From Ectothiorhodospiraceae bacterium (GTDB taxonomy: Bacteria > Pseudomonadota > Gammaproteobacteria > Nitrococcales > Aquisalimonadaceae), in the NCBI GenBank assembly GCA_003565775.1, contig PXAT01000138.1, forward strand, positions 1 through 64,000: DNA of 64,000 bases. Direction: 5' to 3'. The notes beneath the pieces are model-generated. The model saw only the letters and a list, made by a program, of their open reading frames with translations, searched no databases and was not told the origin of the DNA. This document shows positions 1 to 9,640 of this stretch, piece after piece (position 1 is the first letter of the stretch; each line of letters starts with the position of its first letter). The position numbers and the translations under genes are program-made.

Positions 1-122
1 CATTTTCCCCGAATGCTGTGTTGCGCTGCTTGACCGCAGAATGACTGCGGCGCTGCGCAGCGCGCCTTGCCTCGGAAAAAATGCAATGCCAACGCGGACG
101 TGCGAATAAATCAGCGTCTCCC
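1..122. repeat. Dispersed intergenic structured repeat, type A copy (E1), truncated by the window edge
   Basis: Matches the right half of the element at 22583-22874 (cattttcccc..gcgctgcttgaccgcagaatgactgcgg..gcagcgcgccttgcc..aaaatgc..ccaacgc..ttcagcgt/tcagcgtctcc). Apex hairpin CCGCAG-AATGA-CTGCGG at 34-50. Confidence 0.8.
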
Positions 123-160
123 TGGCAACTCTGGCACCGGATTGGAGCCCGGAGCAAGAC

Positions 161-1057
161 TCAGGGAGCCTTTTCCTCAAGCGGCGGCAACTTGGGACGG
201 GTAAAGACGCTCAACGCCGTCACGGTGACCAGAATCAGCGCCATGCCTATAACCTGCGGAACGGCCAGGTTCTGACTGAGGATCACAACACCGAACAGCG
301 AGGCGGTGACCGGTTCAACCATCGCGACGATCGAGGCCACGGCCGGCGCGGTATGTTTCAGGCCGATGATGTAGAGCACGAACGACAGACCCGCGCCGAG
401 TACACCCAGCGCCACGAACAGCGGCCAGTCCGGCGTGCTCAGAGCGGCGACGGCCTGGTCGGCATCGCCGGGCCAGATGAGGATGACGGCTAGCACGGCG
501 AACGCGATGCACAGAATCGCCTGCGGGCTGCCGTGCGGCGCCGCATACTTGAAGCCGAAAATGAAGATCGCGTAGGACAATCCGGCAAGCAGCCCGGCGC
601 CGACACCGATCGCCGTCAGCCCGCTGGCACCGACGTCATAAATCTGCGTCAGCAAGGCGATGCCGATCATCACCACCACGATCGCGGCCCACTTCATCGG
701 GGTGGGGCTTTCCAGCTTGAGGGCGAACGAGAAGAGATAGACAAAGACCGGGGCGCAGTACATCAGCGTCGCGGCCACCGCCACACTGCCGTGCGAGATA
801 CTCAGAAAATAGAACGAGAAGTTACCCGCGACGCCGACACCGGCAATGATCGACCAGAACCAAAGGCGGGGACTCGACAGCCCACTGCTCTGGTAGCGCA
901 GCCCCAGCCAGACAAGGACACACAGCAGGCCGATCGCACCCCGGTAGAACGAGACCACGAACGGATCCCAGCCGTCAGCCATGAGGATACCGCCGATGCC
1001 GCCGGACAGGCCCCAGAAAAGAGCCGCCAGCGCCACGAAAGCCGTGCTTGCGCCCAC
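161..1057 (-). CDS. EamA/DMT-superfamily transporter
   Basis: 298 aa, about 10 hydrophobic segments, two EamA-like halves (FVALAALFWGLSGGIGGILM...; VEPVTASLFGVVILSQ). Confidence 0.85.
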   Translation of the reverse strand: MGASTAFVALAALFWGLSGGIGGILMADGWDPFVVSFYRGAIGLLCVLVWLGLRYQSSGLSSPRLWFWSIIAGVGVAGNFSFYFLSISHGSVAVAATLMYCAPVFVYLFSFALKLESPTPMKWAAIVVVMIGIALLTQIYDVGASGLTAIGVGAGLLAGLSYAIFIFGFKYAAPHGSPQAILCIAFAVLAVILIWPGDADQAVAALSTPDWPLFVALGVLGAGLSFVLYIIGLKHTAPAVASIVAMVEPVTASLFGVVILSQNLAVPQVIGMALILVTVTALSVFTRPKLPPLEEKAP

Positions 1058-1257
1058 AGTTAGCCTTCCTGTTGTTGTTGGCCGACCAGAGAATCGATCA
1101 GCGTTACCTCAGATGGTTCCTGCAAGCAGTGTCGCACGCCGGGGCAAATCGCTCGCCATCACGCCCCGTCGAGACCGGTATCACCTTACCCGCAAACGAC
1201 TTTTCGGCCGCGGATCGATCGCCCCGAACCGGACATGCTAATACCCCGTCACCGACA

Positions 1258-1905
1258 TCACGGACCAAGGATCTTTCGTAAGCGCCAGCGGGACCGCACT
1301 GCGGCCTGTCGCCTGACGGCCCGGAGTTGCACGACGGCACCGACACCGGTGTGGCCCTCGCCCTCGAGAACCGGACGCTCACACTGCTGCAGAAAGTCGA
1401 TATCCAGCCCTTCGAACTCCTCGCGCAACTGGCCGGGAGTCATCGTAAGGGCCGGGTCCGGCGGCCCTCCCGTTCCTCGCCCCACCTGCTCCGGCGCGTA
1501 GGCCTCGAGAATCACCACGCCACCGGGCTTCAGGGCCTCCACCACCCGGCGATGCATCAAGCGTCGCCCCTCCTGCGGCAGATGCGCAAAGATGGCAACG
1601 ACCCCGTCCCAGCATTCGCGCCCCAGCCAGGTGTCCGCCAGGTCGCACCGGCGCAGATCCACTGCCACACCACGGGAACGAGCCAGATCTCCGGCCTTGC
1701 GCAGGCCCTCGGCAGACTGGTCCATGGCCGTCACCAGAAAGCCCGCCGAGGCGAGATGAACGGCATTGCGACCTTCGCCTTCGGCCAGACACAGGATCTG
1801 CCCCCCGGGCGGCAGAAAACCGATCTGCTCCAGCAGAAAGGCGTTGGGCTCGGTGCCGTAGAAGTAACGGTCACCCGCGTAGCGCTGATCCCAGGGTCCG
1901 CTCAT
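1258..1905 (-). CDS. Class I SAM-dependent methyltransferase (TehB-like)
   Basis: N-term WDQRYAGDRYFYGTEPNAFL, motif I-like ILCLAEGEGRNAVHLA, GGVVILEAYAPEQ. Confidence 0.8.
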   Translation of the reverse strand: MSGPWDQRYAGDRYFYGTEPNAFLLEQIGFLPPGGQILCLAEGEGRNAVHLASAGFLVTAMDQSAEGLRKAGDLARSRGVAVDLRRCDLADTWLGRECWDGVVAIFAHLPQEGRRLMHRRVVEALKPGGVVILEAYAPEQVGRGTGGPPDPALTMTPGQLREEFEGLDIDFLQQCERPVLEGEGHTGVGAVVQLRAVRRQAAVRSRWRLRKILGP

Positions 1906-2801
1906 TCCGAAGCCGCCCCATCCAGCGTATCCAGCGGGATTCTGAGATACCGCCGGCCGTTTTCCTCGGTTTCCGGCAGACGGCCCCCACGGATATTCAC
2001 CTGCAGGGAGTGCAGGATCAATTTCGGCATCGGCAGTTCCGCATCCCGTGCCTGCCGCAAACGCACGAAGTCCTGCTCGGAAACCCCGGCGATATGGGGA
2101 TTACGCGCGCGCTGTTCCGCGACCGTACTTTCCCACTCCGGCTCACGTCCATCCGGCATGTAGTCATGCCCGGTAAACAGGCGGGTCTCCGGTGGCAGGG
2201 TCAGAATCTCTTGCATGCTGTGCCAGAGATCGGTGGCATCACCGCCCGGGAAGTCGGCCCGTGCCGTGCCGAAATCCGGCTGAAACAGGGTGTCGTGAAC
2301 GAACGCCGCATCACCGATGACATAAGTCACCGAGGCCAGGGTATGGCCCGGCGAGAACATCACCCGGGCCGGCAACGTGCCCACCTGAAAGGTATCACCG
2401 TCAGCGAACAGCTGATCCCACTGGGAGCCGTCCTCGGGAAACGTGGCGGGCAGGTTGTAGAGATCTTTCCACAAGCGTTGCACCCGGGTGACATGCTCAC
2501 CGATGCCCGTGGGCGCCCCAGTCCGGGACTTCAGGTACTGTGCCGAGGAGAAATGGTCGGCATGCGGGTGCGTGTCCAGAATCCGGGTTACGCGCAAGCC
2601 CTGCCGCCGGATGTAGTCCAGCAGTGCATCCGCCGACCGGGTTGCCGTGGCGCCGGACTTTTCATCGAAATCCAGCACCGGGTCGATTATCACGCAATCA
2701 CCGGAGGCCTGGTCACTGACCACGTACTGGACGCTGAATGTGCGTGGCTCGAAGAACCCCGCCACCACCGGCTGTCCCCGGGATATTCGCTCACTGATCA
2801 T
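1902..2801 (-). CDS. MBL-fold metallohydrolase, ETHE1/Blh-like persulfide dioxygenase family
   Basis: THPHADHFSSAQYL metal-binding motif, SPGHTLASVTY, FTGHDY, C-term HSLQVNIRGGRLPE. Start set at the internal ATG (MISERI) with AGGAGG upstream. Confidence 0.82.
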   Translation of the reverse strand: MISERISRGQPVVAGFFEPRTFSVQYVVSDQASGDCVIIDPVLDFDEKSGATATRSADALLDYIRRQGLRVTRILDTHPHADHFSSAQYLKSRTGAPTGIGEHVTRVQRLWKDLYNLPATFPEDGSQWDQLFADGDTFQVGTLPARVMFSPGHTLASVTYVIGDAAFVHDTLFQPDFGTARADFPGGDATDLWHSMQEILTLPPETRLFTGHDYMPDGREPEWESTVAEQRARNPHIAGVSEQDFVRLRQARDAELPMPKLILHSLQVNIRGGRLPETEENGRRYLRIPLDTLDGAASE

Positions 2802-2824
2802 GCATTCCTCCTGCATTGCTTGCC

Positions 2825-2990
2825 AGGGAAACGCTGAAGTAGTCGCGCGCCAGCGTTGGAGTCCGCATTTTCCCCGACTGCTGCGTTGCGCCACCGGCCC
2901 GGTAGAACCACTACCGGACCGGCACCGAGCCTCGCCAGATGACCAAAACCGGTCACGGGCGCTGGCGCGCGACTACTTCAGCGTTTCCCT
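2825..2990. repeat. Dispersed intergenic structured repeat, type B copy (E2), with perfect 31-bp terminal inverted repeats
   Basis: agggaaacgctgaagtagtcgcgcgccagcg (2825-2855) is the exact reverse complement of 2960-2990. Internal hairpin CCGGTAG-AACCA-CTACCGG at 2899-2917. Homologous to 22583-22874. Confidence 0.93.
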
Positions 2991-3091
2991 ATGACTCCTG
3001 GGTCGGAAGATCGGGGCGGGAACCCTTTAATTCAAATTGGATCTATGGATATATATGAAAGTTATGACATTCCCTGCGGAGCCGGTCGCCC

Positions 3092-3922
3092 ATGAATCTT
3101 CTTGATCAGGGCGTGACCCTGGGGTCGGTGGGCCTGCGCCTCGGGGTGTTGCTGTTTCTGCTGGCATTTCTCGCCAGCCTCGGACTGGCCTGGTGGCTGG
3201 ACCGCCGCGCAGGCAGCGGGGCTGCCGACCGGATTTTCGGCCTGATGTTGGCCTGGGTCGTCGGTGCCCGCCTGCTGTTCGTTGTTCAGTATCACCAGGA
3301 CGTGGAGACCATTCTTGATGTCATTGATATTCGCGACGGTGCCTATGCGCCACTGGGTGGTTTCCTCGGAGGCGGCATGTACCTGCTCTGGACGCTGATT
3401 CGCCGACCTGTCGGTCGTGGCATTCTGCTCAAGGCCACCGCCGGCGGTCTGCTGGCCTGGGGCGTGCTTTTCGTCGGTGCCGGCCAGGTCATGGGCGAGG
3501 TGGACCGGAACATTCCGGACATCACGGTACGGACCCTGGACGGCGAAGCGCTGTCGCTGGCGGAGACCGCCGACGACGGTCGCCCGCTGGTGGTGAACAT
3601 CTGGGCAACCTGGTGTCCGCCCTGCCTGCGGGAAATGCCGATGCTGGAACGCGCCCAACAGGAGAATCCGGATGTCCGCTTCGTGTTTCTCAACTACCGC
3701 GAGGAGACGGAACTGATCAGCGGCTATCTGGCACGGCACGGGCTGGATCTGGATCAGGTGGTGATCGATACCGAGGGTGCCATCAGCGAAGCACTGGATT
3801 TCGTCGTTCTGCCGACGACGCTTTACTACAACGCTGACGGAATCCTGGTGGATGGCCATGCCGGCGAATTGCGTCGGGCCGGCCTCCAGCGCAGCCTGGA
3901 GCGATTGACCGTTCCCCGGTAA
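3092..3922 (+). CDS. Membrane-anchored TlpA/thioredoxin-like disulfide reductase with multi-TM N-terminal domain
   Basis: N-terminal TM segments, then thioredoxin fold with NIWATWCPPCLREMPML active site. Confidence 0.85.
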   Translation: MNLLDQGVTLGSVGLRLGVLLFLLAFLASLGLAWWLDRRAGSGAADRIFGLMLAWVVGARLLFVVQYHQDVETILDVIDIRDGAYAPLGGFLGGGMYLLWTLIRRPVGRGILLKATAGGLLAWGVLFVGAGQVMGEVDRNIPDITVRTLDGEALSLAETADDGRPLVVNIWATWCPPCLREMPMLERAQQENPDVRFVFLNYREETELISGYLARHGLDLDQVVIDTEGAISEALDFVVLPTTLYYNADGILVDGHAGELRRAGLQRSLERLTVPR

Positions 3923-4028
3923 CCATTCGACAGCGATGTGCGCTCGAGACCTCGAACAGCGAACGGCTCCGCTGACTGGTACTCATTTCCCGACTGGCAA
4001 GCAACCTGTTGCCGGGGCGATCGAACCG

Positions 4029-4064
4029 GAGGCCGTCCATGCCAGCGTCATCACAGACGGCCTC
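4029..4064. other. Inverted repeat (9-bp stem) between convergent genes
   Basis: gaggccgtc ... gacggcctc with 18-nt loop between the 3' ends of the 3092-3922 and 4093-5247 genes; no T-tract. Confidence 0.4.
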
Positions 4065-4092
4065 GGCATCGTCGCGTTCGAAGCGCCCCGTA

Positions 4093-5247
4093 TCAGTCGG
4101 AAGTCGTGTAACCGGTCAGCTCTGCATAACCGTAACCACGGACCGGGCCGTCGGCACCCTCGCCCCGAACCCGGATCGTGCCTTCCCAGTACCGGAATCC
4201 GTTGCGCAGCTCCTGGTCGTCGACTTGTGCCTCCAGTTCCAGTTCCAGCCCCTCCCCCGGCAGGATCATCCGCCAGGCAACCGGATAGCGGGCATCACCG
4301 GCCGGACTCTCCCAGTAGCGCCTCGACTCCAGTTCCACATCGTCCAGTGACAACAGACGGCTGTCGCCGTCGGCGTCGACCAGCAGGCCCTTGGAGCGGG
4401 GCTCGATGCCACCATCATCGAGCCGCAGGTGGTAGAACATGATGTCGCGACCGTCATCGAGCTGGATCGAGAACCAGTCCCAGCCGCGCTGATTCTCGCT
4501 CAGCGTGCTGGTACCCCACTCCCGGTCCATCCAGCTGGTGCCGCTGACAGCGATTTCCTCACCGTCGAGCATCAGCTCACCCGCGGCCGCCAGCCGGGTC
4601 CAGGAATAGTAGAACGAGGCATTGCCGGGCGCGTCACCCTTGCGGCTATAGCCCGCATCACCCTGCAACACCAGCGGCTTGCGTGCCTCCAGCTCCAGAT
4701 CAAGCGCGAAGTCATCGGCGGACGCCTGTATTCGCAACGGGAACGGGTCGGCACCCTCACCGCCGCTGAGGCGCCAGTCATCGAGCCAGACCCGAAACGG
4801 CTCGACCGCCGCGCCGGCAAGACCGCTACCGCGGCTGAGCCGCTCCTCGTGCAGAAAGCGTTCGCGATCGACGTCGGTCAGCGCTAGATGCGCCATCCAG
4901 ACCTGATTGCCGGCCAGCGGGCTCGCTCGCTGCCCCATGTCCGGCGACACGTTGAAGCGGAAGAAGGTGATCTGATAACCGAATCGGCGCCCGTCGTCGG
5001 CGGCAAGATTGCCGGTCACATACCACCATTCGTGCCGGTAGTCGGGATGTGGGCCATGGTCGTCCGGAAAGTCGAAATCCCGCGGACCGGTGACCCGCGC
5101 ATAGCCCTCGGCCTCGGCCTCGCCGGACAGCGCGCCCAGCATCCCGGAGCCGGCAACATCATCCGGCTGCGACTGCTCATGCTGCGCATCACTGCAGGCG
5201 GCAAGCAGCAGCCAGACGGGGAATAGCCAGCGATACGGCCGCATCAT
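4093..5247 (-). CDS. Lipocalin-like/CrtC-like lipoprotein (AttH family)
   Basis: Lipoprotein signal LLLAACS; DFDFPDDHGPHPDYRHEWWYVTGNL, WMDREWGTSTLSENQRGWDWFSIQLDDGRDIMFYHLR. Confidence 0.87.
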   Translation of the reverse strand: MMRPYRWLFPVWLLLAACSDAQHEQSQPDDVAGSGMLGALSGEAEAEGYARVTGPRDFDFPDDHGPHPDYRHEWWYVTGNLAADDGRRFGYQITFFRFNVSPDMGQRASPLAGNQVWMAHLALTDVDRERFLHEERLSRGSGLAGAAVEPFRVWLDDWRLSGGEGADPFPLRIQASADDFALDLELEARKPLVLQGDAGYSRKGDAPGNASFYYSWTRLAAAGELMLDGEEIAVSGTSWMDREWGTSTLSENQRGWDWFSIQLDDGRDIMFYHLRLDDGGIEPRSKGLLVDADGDSRLLSLDDVELESRRYWESPAGDARYPVAWRMILPGEGLELELEAQVDDQELRNGFRYWEGTIRVRGEGADGPVRGYGYAELTGYTTSD

Positions 5248-7766
5248 CCGTTCTCCTCGCGCAGGGCCATGGCTGGTGACTGCCGGGAGGCGCGCCAGGC
5301 CGGATAAAGCCCGGCCAGCAGACCGGCCAGCAACGCCAGCAACACGGCCTCGAGTAGCAGCGCCGGCGACACCTGCAACGAGAGCGACCAGCCGAACGAA
5401 CGCTGGTTGATCACCTGGGTCAGGATCGCCGACATGGCGATCCCCAGGGGCACGGCCAGCAAGCCGGCAGCCAGCCCGATCAGGCCGTTCTGCAATGTAA
5501 CCAGACGCCAGAGCTGGGCCGGGGTCAGGCCGATGGCCCGCAGCACGGCATGTTCCCGGGCCCGTTCCAGACCCAACGCGGTCAGGGCGCTGAGAATGCC
5601 GACCACGGCCACCAGCGTGGCCAGCAGGCGCAGCACATGAGTGATGGTAAACGTGCGATCGAACACCTGCAGCGAGAGCTCCCGCACTGCTTCACTGGAC
5701 TGCAGGCGCACCGCCTGGCGGTCGCCCACCGTCTCGCGGACCGCCTGCTCCAGCGCCTCGGCAGAGACGCCATCGGCCCGGCGCAGACCGACGCTGCCGA
5801 TGCGTTCGTCATCCCAGTAGCGGCTGTACAGGCCGCGCGCCATGATCACCGCTCCCTCGCTGCTGCCGTAATCCTGCACCACGCCCAGCACGTCCAGTTC
5901 ACGCACCCCGGCCGGTGTACGCAGGGCGATACTGTCGCCCGGCTGCAGGTCCTGCCGGTTGGCAAACGGCTCGGTGATGAGCAGTCCGTCATCGGCAAAG
6001 CGCGTGCGCACGGTCTCTGCGTCTCCCTGCAACAGACTGAAAGCCCGGTCGGGGGTGGCGTCGAGTTCGAACACCCTGAGTCGATGGCGCTGCTCGCCGT
6101 CACTGGCCCGGGTCTGAAAGGCGGTACTGCTGCCGGCCACACCGGTGAGCACGCGCAGATCGCGCACCAGCTCCGGATGCAGATGACTGTCTCCGGGCAC
6201 GGATACGTAAAGATCCGACTGCAACGTGACATCCAGCCAGTCGGCGAACGTGACGCGGAAGCTGTCCACCATGGAACCGACACCGATGATCGCCGAGACC
6301 GCGACCATCAGGGCAGCGGCGGCGATGCCGGTGCGCGACAGCCCGATGCGCACACCGCGAGCGGCCATCCGTCCCGGCAGGCCGAACAGCCGACCGCAGA
6401 GCCACCCGGCCGGGCGCATCATCCAGGAGAGCAAGGCCGGCACCAGCAGGGCCGCGCCGAGAATCAGGAGAAACAGCGCGGCGAAGGCCGGCAACAGGCC
6501 ACCCAGAGGTAACAGCAGGAGACCGCCGCTGCCGGCGAGCAGGACCAGACCGGTGATCAGTAAGCGCGGCATGCCCCGCCGTGCAGCGCCCTCGGCATGG
6601 GAATCACTGAGTACCGCTCGCGGCGGGATGCGGGTGGCCTCCAGCGCCGGCACCGCGGCCGCCAGCACGCTCACCACGGGCCCCAGCAACAAGGCCAGTA
6701 TCAGACTGACCGGTGACAGATTGACCGAGCGCACGCTGAGCACGAAATACAGATCGTTGATGGTGCGCGAGACCAGATCCAGCATCAGATGCGCCAGGCC
6801 GATCCCGAGCAGCACACCGACTATCGTCCCGGCCAGTCCGATCAGCGCCGCTTCGCCCAGAATCAGGCGCATGATCTGGTGTCGACCGACGCCGATGGCG
6901 CGCCACTGGCCGATCAGCGGGCGGCGCTGGACCACCGAGAAGGTCATGGTGTTGTAGATCAGGAAGGCACCGACCAGCAGGGCGAGCAGACTGAAAGCGG
7001 TGAGGTTGAGACGGAAGGCGCGGGTCATGTCGGCGAGGGTGTCGCGCCGCTGATCGGACGGCAGCAGTTGCGCATCGCCCGGCAGCAGGGCCTCGACGGC
7101 GTCCCGCTCGGCCGCATCGCGCAGTATCAGATCGACCCGATCCAGGCGATCGCCGCGCTCGAATAGCTCCTGCGCGGCGGCCACGTCCATGATCAGCACG
7201 TCGCGCAGACCCTCGACGTCCATCGCGCTCTCCGGCCGAAGAGCACCGGCGACGCGCAATTCGCGCTCCGCGCCCTGCACGGTCACCGGCAGCGGGTCCT
7301 CGACCGCCAGACCCAACCGCGCCAGATCCTCGGCCAGCATCCAGACCGCGTCGGGGTCCGCCATGAACTCCCCCAGGCCACCCCCGGTCGCCAGCCCGCC
7401 GAATATCGGTCGGACGCCGGCCTCAGCCAGCGGATCGATGCCGACCACACGCAGGCTGCGACCCGGTTCGAGCGTGCTTTCCAGGGTGCCTTCGACCACC
7501 GGGGCCGATTGCCGGAAGCCATGATCGCGACGGAGCGCGACATACCAGTCCGCCGGCAGCCCGGACGGACCCGCCAGCACCTGATGGGTCGTCTCGCCGG
7601 TCAGGGCCTCGCTACTGAGGGCAAAGGCACGACCGGCGCTCTGGTTGGCGAGATCCACGGCCACCACCACCGCGACACCGAGGGCGACGCCGAGCAGGGA
7701 CAGCCCGAGTTGCCAGGGCCGCGCACGGAAGTAGCGCCAGCCGGCACGCTGCAGCAGACGGCTCAC
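5244..7766 (-). CDS. FtsX-family ABC transporter permease
   Basis: 840 aa; N-terminal TM, periplasmic domain, FtsX-like TM regions (LLALLVGAFLIYNTMTFSVVQRRPLIGQWRAIG; C-term AGLYPAWRASRQSPAMALRE). Confidence 0.9.
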   Translation of the reverse strand: MSRLLQRAGWRYFRARPWQLGLSLLGVALGVAVVVAVDLANQSAGRAFALSSEALTGETTHQVLAGPSGLPADWYVALRRDHGFRQSAPVVEGTLESTLEPGRSLRVVGIDPLAEAGVRPIFGGLATGGGLGEFMADPDAVWMLAEDLARLGLAVEDPLPVTVQGAERELRVAGALRPESAMDVEGLRDVLIMDVAAAQELFERGDRLDRVDLILRDAAERDAVEALLPGDAQLLPSDQRRDTLADMTRAFRLNLTAFSLLALLVGAFLIYNTMTFSVVQRRPLIGQWRAIGVGRHQIMRLILGEAALIGLAGTIVGVLLGIGLAHLMLDLVSRTINDLYFVLSVRSVNLSPVSLILALLLGPVVSVLAAAVPALEATRIPPRAVLSDSHAEGAARRGMPRLLITGLVLLAGSGGLLLLPLGGLLPAFAALFLLILGAALLVPALLSWMMRPAGWLCGRLFGLPGRMAARGVRIGLSRTGIAAAALMVAVSAIIGVGSMVDSFRVTFADWLDVTLQSDLYVSVPGDSHLHPELVRDLRVLTGVAGSSTAFQTRASDGEQRHRLRVFELDATPDRAFSLLQGDAETVRTRFADDGLLITEPFANRQDLQPGDSIALRTPAGVRELDVLGVVQDYGSSEGAVIMARGLYSRYWDDERIGSVGLRRADGVSAEALEQAVRETVGDRQAVRLQSSEAVRELSLQVFDRTFTITHVLRLLATLVAVVGILSALTALGLERAREHAVLRAIGLTPAQLWRLVTLQNGLIGLAAGLLAVPLGIAMSAILTQVINQRSFGWSLSLQVSPALLLEAVLLALLAGLLAGLYPAWRASRQSPAMALREENG

Positions 7767-8425
7767 ACGCCTTCCGGATGAGACAGGTCCAGCACGCGGT
7801 CCATGCGCGCCGCAACCTCGGTGCTGTGGGTGACGAGGATCGTGGTGAGCTGACGCTCGCGACTAACCGCATCCAGCAGCGCCAGCACCTGATCCCCGGT
7901 GGTCGCATCCAGCGTGCCGGTGGGTTCATCGGCCAGCAACAGGCGCGGGCGATGGATCAGCGCCCGGGCGATGGCGACCCGTTGCTGTTCACCGCCGGAC
8001 AGGCGATCCGGAAAGCTGTTCTCGCGATCCGGCAGGCCCACCGCGTCGAGCAGTTCGCGCGCGTCCTGGTGCCCGCGGTGCCGGTCGAAACCGTTCAACT
8101 CCAGGGGCAACAGCAGGTTTTCGAGGACGGTCAGTGTCGGCACCAGATTGAAGAACTGGAACACGAAACCGATATGGCGGCGGCGGAACAGGGTCGCCTC
8201 ACGCTCGCCGAGTGAGGCGACATCGATACCGTCGACGTGAATGGAGCCGGCATCGGGACGGTCCATGCCGCTCATCAGATTCAGCAAGGTGGACTTGCCG
8301 CAACCGCTGCGCCCGACCAGGGCGAGGCGCTCGCCCGCCGCGACCGTGGCGCAAAAATCGTGCAACACACGACGTTCCCGTCCACCCTCGAGGTAGGCCT
8401 TGCACAGACCGGAGATTCGGATCAT
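7763..8425 (-). CDS. ABC transporter ATP-binding protein (LolD/MacB type)
   Basis: Walker [10 protein letters not shown], signature [15 protein letters not shown], Walker [13 protein letters not shown]. Confidence 0.94.
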   Translation of the reverse strand: MIRISGLCKAYLEGGRERRVLHDFCATVAAGERLALVGRSGCGKSTLLNLMSGMDRPDAGSIHVDGIDVASLGEREATLFRRRHIGFVFQFFNLVPTLTVLENLLLPLELNGFDRHRGHQDARELLDAVGLPDRENSFPDRLSGGEQQRVAIARALIHRPRLLLADEPTGTLDATTGDQVLALLDAVSRERQLTTILVTHSTEVAARMDRVLDLSHPEGV

Positions 8426-8610
8426 CGCAACTCGTGACGCCTCTCGCCGCAACGACTGCAGCGATAGACCGTGACCAGGCGCCCTTTGCTCACATCAAAG
8501 CGGCTGTCGGCCTCGACCTGCCAGCGATGGCGGCCATTGGCGCACAGCGTTCGCCCCTCGCCCTGCTTGCGCCGTCGCTGCCGACGCCGGAGCGGGATGA
8601 CGTCGCCCAT
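8422..8610 (-). CDS. Small zinc-ribbon-like hypothetical protein
   Basis: 62 aa MGDVIPLRRRQRRRKQGEGRTLCANGRHRW...[15 protein letters not shown]. 4-nt overlap with the downstream ABC ATPase start and a 9-nt gap from ispH. Confidence 0.6.
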   Translation of the reverse strand: MGDVIPLRRRQRRRKQGEGRTLCANGRHRWQVEADSRFDVSKGRLVTVYRCSRCGERRHELR

Positions 8611-8619
8611 GTTCGGGCG

Positions 8620-9576
8620 TCAGGCCTGCTGGGCCGCGGCCAGGCCCCGCGGCAGCGAGAAGGTGATGGTTTCGACCCGACCCGGCTGTTCCGCCGGTGG
8701 CTTGCAGCCCCAGCCCACGAGTTGGTCCAGCACCTCCTGCACCAGTTCCTCCGGCGCCGAGGCTCCGGCGGTGACCCCGATCCGGTCGATACTGTCGAGC
8801 CAGTCGCGTTGCAGATCGCTGGCGTCATCGATCTGGTAGGCCGTCACATTCATGCGCTCGGCGAGCTCGCGCAGCCGCGAGGAGTTGGAACTGTTGCGGG
8901 CACCGACCACGATCATCATGTCCACCTGCGCCGCCAGTTCCTTGACCGCGTCCTGCCGATTCTGGGTGGCGTAACAGATATCGTCCTTGCGCGGGCCGAC
9001 AATCTCGGGGAAATGCTCCCGCAGGGTCTCGATCACCTGAGCGGTGTCATCCATGGACAGCGTGGTCTGGCTGACATAGGCGACATAGTCCGGGCGCATG
9101 ATCGGCAGTTCGGCCACGTCCTCCGGCGTCTCCACCAGATAGATGCCGCCGCTCTGGCCGGCACGCACCTCGTACTGTCCGATCGTGCCATCCACCTCCG
9201 GGTGCCCGTAATGCCCGATCAGCACCACTTCCCGGCCTTCACGGGCGTATTTTTCCACTTCCAGATGAACCTTGGTGACCAGCGGACAGGTGGCATCGAA
9301 CACCCGCAGGCCGCGACGCTCCGCCTCGGCCCGCACCGCCTTCGAGACACCGTGAGCACTGAAAATGACGGTCTCGCCGTCCGGCACGCCGTCCAGTTCT
9401 TCGACGAATACCGCACCCTGCTCGCGCAGCCCGTCCACCACATGCCGGTTATGCACCACTTCGTGCCGCACGTAGATGGGCGCGCCGAACAGGTCCAGCG
9501 CGCGCTCGACGATGCTGATGGCACGGTCCACGCCGGCACAGAAACCGCGCGGGTTGGCTAACAAGATGTCGGTCAT
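8620..9576 (-). CDS. ispH: 4-hydroxy-3-methylbut-2-enyl diphosphate reductase
   Basis: [57 protein letters not shown]. Confidence 0.97.
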   Translation of the reverse strand: MTDILLANPRGFCAGVDRAISIVERALDLFGAPIYVRHEVVHNRHVVDGLREQGAVFVEELDGVPDGETVIFSAHGVSKAVRAEAERRGLRVFDATCPLVTKVHLEVEKYAREGREVVLIGHYGHPEVDGTIGQYEVRAGQSGGIYLVETPEDVAELPIMRPDYVAYVSQTTLSMDDTAQVIETLREHFPEIVGPRKDDICYATQNRQDAVKELAAQVDMMIVVGARNSSNSSRLRELAERMNVTAYQIDDASDLQRDWLDSIDRIGVTAGASAPEELVQEVLDQLVGWGCKPPAEQPGRVETITFSLPRGLAAAQQA

Positions 9577-9640
9577 GGGGCTCTCGCGTCGTTTGGGAAG
9601 ACCCGGACAGTGTAACGCGGCCGGTCAATGCTTTGAAAAA

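Noticed and set aside
3001-3091. AT-rich stretch upstream of the TlpA-like gene as a horizontally acquired scar
   Set aside because: Short (about 60 bp) and consistent with a promoter; no other foreign signature.
8212-9561. 449-codon + strand ORF opposite ispH
   Set aside because: Shadow ORF; IspH motifs are on the - strand.
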